Of a stretch of DNA of 64,000 nucleotides, positions 53,336 to 63,061 are shown one piece after another (position 1 is the first letter of the stretch; every line of letters starts with the position of its first letter). This DNA is from Seminavis robusta (taxonomy: Eukaryota; Bacillariophyta; Bacillariophyceae; Naviculales; Naviculaceae), in contig CAICTM010000063.1 in the NCBI GenBank assembly GCA_903772945.1, positions 1-64,000 of the forward strand, in the 5' to 3' direction. The translations under genes and the position numbers were made by a program. The notes beneath the pieces are model-generated. The model had not been told where the DNA came from. It did no database searches and worked only from the letters and a program-made list of their open reading frames with translations.

Positions 53336-54481
53336 TTAGAGTGCCATGGGAGGGGGTGGCTGCAACTTGTCATTCTTCGAGTTGTCTTCCTTTGGCCACC
53401 CTTTCATTTTCGAAAGAAGAGGTTTCTTGTTCTTCTGTTCGGGAACATCCTTGAAAGTTGGGAACCAGTGCTGAATGGTCCTTTTCTTGCTCTTCTTGCT
53501 TGTTTCCACAGGCGAGAAAGCCAAACCGTCAGCAGCAACAGCTGAAGTCTTCTCTTTCGAATCATCAACAGCTGCAGGCTTGGAGTTGTCGGTGGCTGGC
53601 TCGTCGGCGGCAGGCTTGGAATCATCAGCAGCAGGCTTGGAATCATCAGTGGCATCAGTGGCATCAGCATTGGCAACAGCAACAACCTTGTTCCCATTCA
53701 CCATCCTCTTCGGCGGTGTGTCTCCACAAGGGCCAGACAACGCAGAATCCAAAGCTTCATCCATCTCTCTGTCCTTGTCGACAGCAATCTTCTCACCGTC
53801 AAGCTCTGTATCAGTGTCAGTATCAGATGACAAGTAGATTTCCATCTGCTTCTTGGCCTGTTTGGCAGATGGCTTGAAGCCAACGTATTTACCTTCTGGG
53901 TCAGGATAATGATCCTTGATCTCCGTCATCATGCAGCGGGGCACTCTTACACGGTTGCCACCTCCCATGTATCCTCGCCACAAGCGAATGGAACCACTGT
54001 ACAACTGGAATCTAATCTCCTTGTTCGACATTCCGGCCAACTCCATGGGCTCCGCAACGTCCCTGAATAGAAAGTCATAGTAGTCATCAAGAAGACATGG
54101 AGCACGCAGGCAAAAGCGACATTCCTCCACACCCTCCACGTAGTCCGTGTAGCCTTCGAAGCCAAGACCAGACTTGGCAATGGGCGGGCAATAGTTGAAC
54201 ATGTTTTGGAAATGATTGCTGAAGAAACAAGAAAGCTTTTCCATCTTCTCTTCTTCCTTGCTCACCTGGGCCTTGTTGCTCATGTCGCGAACTAGCTTCT
54301 CTTGGATGCGGGCTTGCGCCTCCTTGTTGGTCACCACCCTGAGCGCATCACATGCCTTGTCAAACTGGTCATCACACCAAGTTTTCAGACCAAGAGTGGC
54401 TTTGCCATCTTTCATTGTCTTCTTCATACGGTCCGTCATGATAAATTTGTTGTAGTAATCGTCGTCAAAAAAAAATTGCAT
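53336..54481 (-). CDS. PiggyBac-element accessory protein
   Basis: 381 residues from the ATG at 54481, tail-to-tail with the transposase gene with 38 bp between stops. The N-terminal two thirds look globular: CRFCLRAPC (C-x2-C-x4-C), LLDDYYDFLF, SNKEIRFQLYSGSIRLWRGY and RCMMTEIKDHYPDPEG. This is followed by an acidic Ser/Asp/Thr region, imperfect DDSKPAAD repeats and a basic C-terminus with KRTIQHWF at 333-340, a PCNA-interacting-peptide-like sequence. No known domain recognised. It lies wholly inside the element, so it is probably an element-encoded helper. The frame is intact. Confidence 0.8.
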   Translation of the reverse strand: MQFFFDDDYYNKFIMTDRMKKTMKDGKATLGLKTWCDDQFDKACDALRVVTNKEAQARIQEKLVRDMSNKAQVSKEEEKMEKLSCFFSNHFQNMFNYCPPIAKSGLGFEGYTDYVEGVEECRFCLRAPCLLDDYYDFLFRDVAEPMELAGMSNKEIRFQLYSGSIRLWRGYMGGGNRVRVPRCMMTEIKDHYPDPEGKYVGFKPSAKQAKKQMEIYLSSDTDTDTELDGEKIAVDKDREMDEALDSALSGPCGDTPPKRMVNGNKVVAVANADATDATDDSKPAADDSKPAADEPATDNSKPAAVDDSKEKTSAVAADGLAFSPVETSKKSKKRTIQHWFPTFKDVPEQKNKKPLLSKMKGWPKEDNSKNDKLQPPPPMAL

Positions 54482-54722
54482 TGAAGATTGTGAGCTCTAT
54501 CAACGAACAATAGGATTGGCTTCTGCTTTGCCAAAGCGGGAGCAGTCAATTGTAGCATGCAAGGCATCATTGGCTTTGCTTCTACCAATGCTGGTTGTAA
54601 TGATAGAAGTGTCGGCGACATTGTTGGAAGCACTGGCGGCAGTTCTGCCGCCATTGTGCTGCTGTTGCTTTTGTTAAAAATTGGGTGCTATTAGCGCTTA
54701 TAGTGGCTGAGGCGTGCTTTGG

Positions 54723-54773
54723 GAGGCGCTCGGAGCGCCTCAGTTTGTACAAACTGAGGCGTGACATCACGCC
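54723..54773. repeat. Right subterminal hairpin cluster
   Basis: Three palindromes in a row: GAGGCGCT/AGCGCCTC (54723-54741), a perfect 18-bp palindrome TCAGTTTGTACAAACTGA (54740-54757), and GGCGTGA/TCACGCC (54758-54773). GAGGCG words also occur at the left end. Confidence 0.85.
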
Positions 54774-54796
54774 TCCATTATCCTTAAAAATCGCGT

Positions 54797-54809
54797 TTCT
54801 TGAATGGCG
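54797..54809 (-). repeat. Right terminal inverted repeat of the piggyBac element
   Basis: Reads TTCTTGAATGGCG on the plus strand; its reverse complement matches the left end at 12 of 13 positions. TTAA follows directly. Confidence 0.9.
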
Positions 54810-54813
54810 TTAA
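54810..54813. repeat. Right TTAA target site
   Basis: TTAA immediately after the right inverted repeat; partner of 50059-50062. Confidence 0.9.
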
Positions 54814-55046
54814 GTTGAGAATTCTCAAACCTACCAGCTTCTACACAAATCTGAAGATCAAGTTGAGAATTTTCCTTTCACCCTAACCCAAACCATCCAA
54901 CTGATTCAAAAATCCTGACTGCTCATTCTGAGGAGTTATCACCTTTTTCAAAATTCTCGACTTTATCGGTGGAGTAGCGTACATGTAGGGATGTGCCAGT
55001 CATGAAGAATATGGAAGATGATCTATTTTCTGTTATGAATTGGTTT

Positions 55047-57347
55047 TTAGCGTCTGCGAATGCGGCTACCTGTCACGAAGAGCTGCTCTGTCCCAGTTCC
55101 AGCATTCGCGCCTGGGTTTCCTCTGGCCAAGAAGTTGCGAAGGGAGGTAAGATTGCTGCGCGCAGTATCTGCAGAGCCCGCAGATTCACGGGAGCTGACA
55201 CTGTCCATTGAAGCCCTGCGGGATGCTCTTCGGTTGTTGCCGTTGCCGTTCAAATTCTCCAAGCCCATGAGCTTGTTAAGAGAACCGGAACTGTTTGACC
55301 TCTTGACTCTTGTGTGGTCGACGGCGCTTCGTTCTGAAGAATCCAAAGCCGAACCAAGCGATCTGGAGCTCCTGTTGTGGCCTTCTTCGTTACTTTGGGT
55401 TCTACGAAGAACCGCTCTTTGAGGATTCGATCTTGGGTGTTGAGTGGGACCGTCCAACGTGTCCCCTTCACTACTTTTGCTTCGTGTAAGCCTTCTCCTG
55501 GCTCTCCTCTTGTCGTTGGTTCGGTTGCCTGGGCCCAAGCTCCTTCCGGAGTTGTTGCTCATCACGCCGTTACCGAGGCTCCTGGCGCCCAAGCTTCTGC
55601 CGGAGTTGTTGGTCATAAGTGCGCTGCCTCCAGCGCCGAGGCTCCTGACACCCAAGCTCTTGCCTGAGTGATTGGTCATAAGACTTCGATTCGAGTTGCC
55701 TCTTGAAAGGCCGCGCCCACTGTTCATGATGACGCTTCGACCAGAGTCACCTCTGACAAGACGGCGACCGGAGCTGTTGCCCATTACGCCTCGGCCAGAG
55801 ACACTCTTGTCGCTGCTACCAGCTGCCGCCTTGCACCCCCCTTCAATGAGGATGCGTGCAGAAGCATCGTTCATGAGCTCGCCCAATGAACTGCAGCTGT
55901 CGGTTCTTGCAAGACCCGAACGAGAAGGAGTACCATCCGGGTTGATGACGATCATCTTGGCGCCAGTGGAGGACTGGCTTCTTCGGATAGACCGCCTGTT
56001 GGCCTTTCTTGGGTCGACTGGTTCCGGCTCGGGCTCTGCTGCAACGATACGAGGAAGCGACATCGCATTGATCGCAGGTGCCAGAGGGTTTCTCTTGGAG
56101 GCCGGCTTCTGGGCAACAGTGCTTGGGATGAGACCTCCAGGCATACTTCGGAGGCTGTTGCTGCGCTTGAAGATGGATCCGCGAGTGTCATCCTTGGGGA
56201 TCAGGTAGCCAAGACTCCTGCTGCTGTTTCGTCTCTTCAGAGACTCTCTTGCTTGTGGGACGGTAACAGTGACAGTCTGATCGACTTCAGGGGCCAAGGC
56301 AGCATCCAGAGTTGCGTTTGTTTCGCAGCTTCCATCGCCTAACAGCTTCGTTAGGGCCTGTTCCAGACGAATGGCACTTGGCACCACCTCCTTGGGCTTG
56401 GAATCTTCCTCAGCTTGGGTCCGTCTTCGCAGGGCGAAGCACACGCTCTCGCTTGCACTTCTAGTACATACACTCTGAGAGGCACTCTGACACGTGCTGC
56501 CACTGCAATGATTCTCGGTGAAGCTTGGGGTGTGCGTGGTCAGACTAGCTGTTAGGCTGTCCGCTACGCTCATTTCTCCCTTCAGGTCCTTGGAGTCTTG
56601 GTGGTGTTCCATGCATGCGAAGGAGCACAGCGAGTCGTCATCTGAGAAGTCTGACAGTTCACTGATGTCATCAGGAACGTCAGATTCACTGCTTTCGCTG
56701 TCTTCTTCGCTGCTGCTCTCCTCGCTGCTCTCGCTGTCGTCGCTGCTCTGACTTCCACTGGTGTCCAAGTCACTGTCGCTGCTCTCAGCGCTACTGCTTG
56801 CGCAGCTACTGCCGCTCATACTTGTGGTCATGGCATCCAGAAGGCTGCCTTTCCCTGTACTGGTGCTCTTGGAGGTACCGGTCTCTTCGCTGCTCTCTTC
56901 AGTTCCTTCGTTTTCGCTTGTGCTGTCGCTGTCGTCAAACGATTGAGTGGAAAAGTCAAGCAAGGCCTCATCAATCTCCCATTGTCGAGTGCCGACGGAG
57001 TGTAGTGTTTGCGAGAGTTGGGACTCTCTTCGTGGTGGCTCTGGTTGCTGTGGCTTGTTGAAGCTGCTCAAGCCTGGCAGATCTTCGTCTTTAGCGCTGC
57101 TCTTAGTATACATGCTCTGGTAGCTGGAGAGGCCATGGTGTTCGCTCTTGGAGCACTTGCTGAGGCAAGATACAGGGGCAACATCGGTTTCGACCGGTTT
57201 CGGCCTGTCATTGGTGGCCACGGGAGTCTTTCCAATGTGGAGAGACTTCGAGAGGCGGTCGTCGGTTTTGGCCCGTTGCTTGGAGTAGTCTACAAGCAGC
57301 ACAGGGGCTGATCGTCGCCCATTGCGTCGTTGGATTCTAGAGGTCAT
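55047..57347 (-). CDS. Family member F: LVDYSK/FVTGSRIRR protein
   Basis: 766 residues from the ATG at 57347 (MTSRIQRRNGRRS); a TTG 21 codons upstream is open but not a start. Seen: LLVDYSKQR at 17-25; a long Ser/Asp/Glu acidic stretch (about 110-215) with SESSEES-type runs; CFALRRRT at about 301; IRLEQALTKLLG at about 325; then SLRSMPGG, RSIRRSQSS, SLGELM; about seven NNSGRSLG(A/P)RS-like repeats (about 55545-55800); and FVTGSRIRR at 757-765 with one residue after it. No signal peptide or membrane helix. Acidic patches and basic repeats suggest a scaffold; function unknown. Confidence 0.85.
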   Translation of the reverse strand: MTSRIQRRNGRRSAPVLLVDYSKQRAKTDDRLSKSLHIGKTPVATNDRPKPVETDVAPVSCLSKCSKSEHHGLSSYQSMYTKSSAKDEDLPGLSSFNKPQQPEPPRRESQLSQTLHSVGTRQWEIDEALLDFSTQSFDDSDSTSENEGTEESSEETGTSKSTSTGKGSLLDAMTTSMSGSSCASSSAESSDSDLDTSGSQSSDDSESSEESSSEEDSESSESDVPDDISELSDFSDDDSLCSFACMEHHQDSKDLKGEMSVADSLTASLTTHTPSFTENHCSGSTCQSASQSVCTRSASESVCFALRRRTQAEEDSKPKEVVPSAIRLEQALTKLLGDGSCETNATLDAALAPEVDQTVTVTVPQARESLKRRNSSRSLGYLIPKDDTRGSIFKRSNSLRSMPGGLIPSTVAQKPASKRNPLAPAINAMSLPRIVAAEPEPEPVDPRKANRRSIRRSQSSTGAKMIVINPDGTPSRSGLARTDSCSSLGELMNDASARILIEGGCKAAAGSSDKSVSGRGVMGNSSGRRLVRGDSGRSVIMNSGRGLSRGNSNRSLMTNHSGKSLGVRSLGAGGSALMTNNSGRSLGARSLGNGVMSNNSGRSLGPGNRTNDKRRARRRLTRSKSSEGDTLDGPTQHPRSNPQRAVLRRTQSNEEGHNRSSRSLGSALDSSERSAVDHTRVKRSNSSGSLNKLMGLENLNGNGNNRRASRRASMDSVSSRESAGSADTARSNLTSLRNFLARGNPGANAGTGTEQLFVTGSRIRRR

Positions 57348-58497
57348 AGCTGGTTGCTGCAACAAAGTGTTTGTTGGGCAAAGATAGACTACTGCGTAAT
57401 TGTGAGCCAAGCAACATTAATGTTGAGCGAATTCGCACCCATTCTTCAAGCCGGCGCGGTTGTGGTGGTGGTCAAGAGAGCTTCAGAGATTGTGCCACTG
57501 AACGAATCTAGTCAAGTTTATCTACCGTATCGTCATTTCCTTTAAATATGATTGTCCCTATGTGTGGTCCTAATGACCTAGGAACGCTAACTACTTAATG
57601 GAAGAGATTATGAAAGTCATAAAAATATACCACGTCAGACAAAATAATAGTCATAAAAGAACACCAGAAGAGAATCATCTTAAATCAGAAGAACCAGCAT
57701 TAAGGGCTGAAAGAGCTGCTGAGAGCATGTAGGTGACACATCTTGGAACACGTCAGGAAGAGGGTAACTCTTCTAAATCTCATTTTCTGCTGTATAGCCC
57801 AATGATTTGACGGAAAGCAGAAAGAATTCCAATGTCAGATGCCACAATTTCAAGATTTATTGGTAGTTGCATCCGAGAATGCCTGCAATGATGAACGTAA
57901 AGCATTGATTTAACCGCGTGTTACTGTTTGGCTCTTCTGGGCATCTTTTGGATAAGATGGAGGAGATCATCATCTTTAGTGGATCTAAAATCGTTTGTTA
58001 CAGTACGACATGCACTCTGAGAAATATGTTGCTCGATAGTTTTTCATTAGCCCTCATTGCCTCATTGACTCTGGGTGGGGCTCTCAACTTCCCCTTGATG
58101 ATTTGAACATTCGGCAGCCAACGAATAGCCCTCAGCACCACAAAACCCTCCTCCACTCACAGTTAAGTTACTCGAGTAGTTTGAAGCAAAGTTCCGGTAA
58201 ATGGCCCAAGGAGGACGCACATTCTCATTCTCCAACTTGTTCCTGCATCTCATTTTGTGGCTTGCGGATACCAGTTTACTTGAGTAAGCTGTAGGACCGA
58301 GAAAGCAGCTTGGGTAGACCTAATTCCTTCCGACAGCTAAGCCATGCGACGCAAATTGCCTCCTTCAATGTGATCTGATTAACTGTAGGTATGGGTAAAT
58401 AGAGTACGAAATTTCTATACAAGATATTGTAATTTTGTTCGACGTGACATCAGCATTTTTGTCCTACAAGACTTGAATCAATTAGGCGAGGGAATGG
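57348..58497. other. Intergenic, possible left flank of the second transposon
   Basis: No gene recognised. A/T-rich around 57590-57680. I searched by eye for terminal inverted repeats shared with 63.1-64.0 kb and found none convincing. Confidence 0.45.
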
Positions 58498-59283
58498 ATG
58501 CTAAGTCTGCAGCATTGGTGTGCCGTATCTTTTTGGAGGGAAACCAACAGTCCCTCACAAATTGGATCCGTGGAGGTTCGTGTCATTGAAATTGAATTGC
58601 GAGTCAACAACAGCAACAACCATTCCAACAACAAAACAATGAGGATCAATACTACTAAGGCTTTTTCAAAGTGGTTGCTAGAGATTAATGTCTACCCATT
58701 CAATGAGTTGAGGGGAACCAGGCACAGCTTTGAGCTCAAGTATGTAATTTTGGAGGATGGAGGGGCAACAGCACTAACTTACCATACATTCATTTGTGTG
58801 CCTGTGACTTGCTTTGACCCCCCCCAGTTGGAAGGACTCATCATTGCTGGAACAGCCAGGCCAGTGCCTCCTGATATGAATGAGATCATTGACACCATGG
58901 AGTATTGGGGTGCCAACCACAGTATTGAGTGGTATTGCATTGTTCTTGACATGCTTGCCAGCATCATTGACTACCAAGTCCTCCTTGACAGGAAGTCCAA
59001 GTTGAAGCAATGCATCTATTGGTTGGCTGCTGAGTATGTTGGCAAAAGAGGATTCATGGGCAACTCAAATGAGTACAAGCAATGCATGGAAGCTTGGAGC
59101 TCATGGTATGACCAGACTTACAGTGGCATAGACTGGACCTTCAAGGGATTGTCAATGGAAACTGAGCATTACTTGGATGGCTGTGTCAACCACCTCCATA
59201 TCAATGGTGTGTTGGAGACTCATGAACAGCCTGGAATGTACAACTTGGATGGACCTGACTCCATCTCTAGCGCTGGAAATTGA
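58498..59283 (+). CDS. Unknown protein convergent with a transposase
   Basis: 261 residues; ATG at 58498. A downstream ATG (MRINTTKAFSKWL, about codon 48) is a reasonable alternative because the codons before it look less protein-like. The body is globular with many Trp, Tyr, Cys and His: FELKYVILEDGGATALTYH, DTMEYWGANHSIEWYCIVLD, KQCIYWLAAEYVGKRG, WSSWYDQTYSGIDW and CVNHLHINGVLETHE. No family recognised, no signal peptide or membrane helix. Its 3' end overlaps the last exon of the transposase gene on the other strand, so it is likely an element-encoded accessory protein. Confidence 0.65.
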   Translation: MLSLQHWCAVSFWRETNSPSQIGSVEVRVIEIELRVNNSNNHSNNKTMRINTTKAFSKWLLEINVYPFNELRGTRHSFELKYVILEDGGATALTYHTFICVPVTCFDPPQLEGLIIAGTARPVPPDMNEIIDTMEYWGANHSIEWYCIVLDMLASIIDYQVLLDRKSKLKQCIYWLAAEYVGKRGFMGNSNEYKQCMEAWSSWYDQTYSGIDWTFKGLSMETEHYLDGCVNHLHINGVLETHEQPGMYNLDGPDSISSAGN

Positions 59284-62200
59284 AGTGAAAAAGAAAACTG
59301 TTGGTGTTTGTTATCTAGTAGTGAAGCAGTAAACAATAGCAGAAAACTCACCTGTTTGTACTCCCACCACTCATCTACATTCCTCACACAGTGAGCGCTT
59401 GTTGCATTAGTACAGTCTGGGCCCATTTTCCTCTCTGGATGGTGTTGCTTTAGCTGAAAGCACTTGCCACAGAACTCGCGGTAGCAGTTGCTGTTGCCTC
59501 CTCTTGTCTTGCCGCCCTTTCCTTCCTCTGGCTGATGTTCTGTCTTCCTCCATCCACAAACAATACAGAACATCCTGCTTCTGAAACGCTTGACTAGTGG
59601 TGGTGGAGGAGCGACTGCTGGGACTTGCGGTAGCACCATTCGATAAGGAGCCACCATTCGGCCTTCCACGTACACTGGCTGGGTGGTTGTGGCGACAGTT
59701 CGTACTGCTAAGTCTGCATTGAATGCCGCTGGATTACCAAAAGGCGTTACAGCACCAGGATGTATCACATACCGTGGTGCTTCGGTCCTTTCAGCTGGTG
59801 CAATCGGTCGAATGCCTTGTCTTGCTGTCCGTAGTTGTTGGTTAAGACGATGCCTTGCTTCATCATTGTCGGTGGGTGCACTCTGCTGTAGCGACTGGTG
59901 TGCTTCTTTTTGGCGAAGGTAGTCAAGCAACTGGGTTGTACTCTTGGGCCTGATTTGGATGACTGTCTCATCGCCTTGACTCCAAGCCTTAAATCTGTTA
60001 GATACTTCCTTGTTCCAGTCGCGAGCAAAGGCATGAAATGATTTAGGACCAGAGCTCCTGTCCTTGCTGTACCGGCCAACCCACTCATCGAATAAGGTAC
60101 ATTCGGCCTTGTCAACATCTGTTTCTGCCGTGGAACTGTCAGGAGCTCGAAGAGGGAACCAGGGCTGGTTGTTGGCTAGTCGCTTGAAAGCATCTTTTGT
60201 ACTCTCCAAACCATTGGATCGCGGAAGAAGACGTTGGATTTCCTCTTGAATAGCCTCTCGGTTCACTGTAAGATCAGCATTGGTGGCCATGGTCGCTATT
60301 TCCAGTTGCTCCAGTTCGTGCAAAGTGCGTGGGTTAGCATCATTGTTTCCAACAAGATCGGCCTCATCAATAAATACCTCAATGTCAAGGTCTTCGCCCA
60401 TAACTCTGCGTAGTGCTTCCATTGCCGGTTCTTCTTCCTGATTCGGTTCTGCAGTACCGTCAGCTGCGTTGTCATAGTCAGTGGAACCATCCATTGGATT
60501 GGCCACTGTGTCATTGTCATTGGCTTCAGCGCTCTTGTAACAAAAGCCCATAAATTCCTTTTCAGGATGTTCTGCAGGAGCGCTGACCTTGTCAAATGGG
60601 AGATCTTGGTCCTTATATCCAAGTGTCCGGGCATAATTGTTCAACATCAGAAGCTTCTCTGTGTGACAAGTACCATAATCCTTCATTCCCAAGCGTCCGA
60701 TTGCCTTCTGATGATTCCTCGACTCAAAGAAACAGACAATTAGCCGCTCACCACAATGGATGCCTTAATAAAATGACAGTGGTCAAAAACGCGATGTTAG
60801 AAAATGACATGGACGTGTACGATAACACCAAGTTGAAGGCAAGTACCAATATGTGTGGCTGTCAAGATCAAGTCAGCCAAGTCCAAGTTGTCTCTCTCAT
60901 TGCTGTTAGTACCACGGGCAACGTAGCAGACACCTGTCTTTGTGTTCAATCGAAAGATGTTCACCAGATAACTGGGCGGATCACTCAGACAACCCTTGTC
61001 AATGTGTGAGAATTGGTCTTGGATGAGTTGTCGCAGCTTGGCATTGAGCGGCTTAAAGAATCGTTTGGGTGCAGGGGATATATCTTCAGCATCGCGTGTG
61101 GCAAGGAAGGCATCTGTTGCACTGTCTTTACCAAGGCAATAATTGATCAAGGACTGCACATTAGAGCGCAGTACATCTGGTGGTGGAATGGCAGACTTGG
61201 CTTCACGTAGGATCTCTTTGGATGTTGGTTCCCGGTTCTTCTTCTGCGTAAGCTTCTCCTTCACTCGTTCATATTCCAAAGGATCAACAACAAAGAGGGC
61301 ACGGTGCAATAAAGCTCGAAAGACTCCAGCTTGACTTGATTGCGAGTCAAACATCAAAGGGTTAAATCGCTTCATGAAGTGAAAGACATCCAACTTGATG
61401 AGTGCACCTGGGAAAACAAAACCAAGGATTTTGTTGACGTTGCAACAGTTATCCACGTATACCACCTTGACTGACTGCTCCATCGGCCCTCGAAATGAAG
61501 CCATGACCTTGCCCGATATCTTGCACTGTTGCCCCAGTTTTGTTTGCCTCAGGTTCCTATTCAATCGTCTCCTGAGGCGACAAAGGTCATCCTTTATCTC
61601 ACTAAAGGACTCGCTGTTCTTCAAAGCTTTCCAAAAAACTGTGAGACCATCTTCGTTTTGACCTGTAATGAGACACTTAAATGGAGCAAAGCTTTTACCT
61701 TGCTTCGTCCAGACATGGATCTTGCTCGCAAGTTTATAGTTGAAGTCCAACTTGACAATGCTAGCTGTCAGTCCTTGCATCTTGCTGTCCATGAAGTCCT
61801 TGCGATGCTTGAAAACATGGATGACAATGCTGTCAATTCGGTGCTTGCTCAGAACGCGGCCATTGTATCCCTTCTTATCATCGAATTCGGTGAATAGTTT
61901 GGGACGCAATGATTCTGCAGACTCTTCCTCCGGTTCTGATTCAGCTTCCTCCACATTCGCCGCTCGATATTCATTCACTGCATTGATGGCTTCACCCCAG
62001 TCAGACTCTGCTTTCATCAAATCACCTTGCAGTTCTTGTTCTTTCTCCTTCCAACCATGATAAAAGGAGCGGACTTTCTGCTGCCATCCAGGCAACAGTC
62101 TTCTCAGAGTTGGTGGCTGATCGTCAGGATCAACAGCAAGCAATGCTTTCATGGAGAAAATTCCAGCATCAATAAGGCGGCGCAACTTGGTGCTGCCAAG

Positions 62201-63061
62201 GCCCTTCAGCAAATTGCGTTCTCCGTGGACATTGTGGTTGTCTTTGGATGGAAGCATTTGCGAGAATTGGACATCGCTTTCGCTCTTCCTCGCCGCAGAA
62301 GCATGGTCCAAACGGAGACGCAACACCATCCTGTGCCGGTCATCTCTTTTCTTGATCAGCCTCGCAAGCTCGGGGTCGCGAATGGCTTTCGCAATCATTG
62401 AATCAAGAGTTTTCTGTTTTTTGGTGGGGCGAATCTTGTCAGCGGCGACTGCTGCTAGGTACAACTGGAAGCTTTCGTGGTACCGGTCATAAGCCATGTT
62501 CTTCAACCTGCGTGCAATCACAGCGGTGGCAGTGTTAGCAGACTCCTCCACGATGAAACGGTATACCTCATTGTCAACTGCATATCCGTGTCCCAAGTAG
62601 AATGTAAAAAATCCATAATACACCGGAGCATCCAATTTCATAGATTCCTTGTTGTAGCCGGCGAATCGCCTACCGCATTTCGAACAGGGATAGAGCATCG
62701 TATCAAGGTACCTGTTTGTGGAGAGTCCGTAGAGTATCGACGGACTATTCAACCATCTTGCTTTTTTAACTTCCACAAAATCATTTTTCTTGCAATGTGG
62801 GCAGCATGGAATGTGGTTCTCGATCAGCTTGTGTGGAACCCACGCAGCGCATCCCTTCACGTAGAAACTCTCCTCTCCAGCTTTCTTTGTTTTGTTGTGC
62901 AGTAGGTGGCTGTCATTTGGACCTGACCGTGGCAGGATGTTTCGCCAGTTGTGCTCAGTGAAGAACGCGCGAGCATTAGCATCAATCTGTGATCTTGTCT
63001 TGCAGATAAACCTCCATTGTGCCTCCCCAATATTCTTGGGCTTCCTTCCGGTGCTTGTCAT
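59267..63061 (-). CDS. DDE-type transposase of unassigned family, three exons proposed
   Basis: The start is the ATG at 63061, not the GTG further upstream. Proposed exons: 63061-60847, 60763-59352 and 59272-59267. Introns: GTACTT...AAG (60846-60764), rejoining ATHIG to IHCGERLIV, and GTGAGT...CAG (59351-59273), after which CGC TAG ends the frame. Total about 1210 residues. Features: two zinc-finger-like pairs (CCPHCKK about 86, YPCSKCGRRF about 124); candidate catalytic acids D439 (VKLDFNYKLA), D537 (VYVDNCCNVNK) and D558 in IKLDVFHFMKRF; an acidic mid-region; and a C-terminal Cys/His cluster (FCIVCGW, CYREFCGKC, HHPE, C). The DNCC/LDVFHFM core recalls poorly described eukaryotic transposases; the KDZ superfamily is one candidate. 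If the splice is wrong, 60692-59220 is a separate gene. Confidence 0.7.

Larger units (their letters stand above)
50063..54809 (+). mobile_element. PiggyBac-type DNA transposon, looks complete
   Basis: 4747 bp flanked by TTAA on both sides (50059-50062 and 54810-54813), the target site used by piggyBac elements. Ends are inverted: CGCCATTCAGGAA on the left and the reverse complement of CGCCATTCAAGAA on the right (12 of 13 match). Subterminal hairpins lie inside both ends. It holds a transposase gene on the plus strand and a convergent accessory gene on the minus strand. Both frames are open, so it may be active or recently active. It lies between family members E and F, in intergenic DNA. Confidence 0.92.
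58498..63061 (-). mobile_element. Second DNA transposon, two-gene, ends not found
   Basis: Minimal extent from the accessory gene start to the transposase ATG. The transposase on the minus strand and an accessory gene on the plus strand are tail-to-tail and overlap by 17 bp, so they probably moved together. I could not find inverted repeats or target duplications, so the true ends may lie outside these positions. No frame breaks are visible. Confidence 0.6.

Noticed and set aside
60596-62905. Plus-strand frames over the second transposase
   Set aside because: Shadows of the minus-strand transposase, which has the zinc-finger and acidic-residue patterns.
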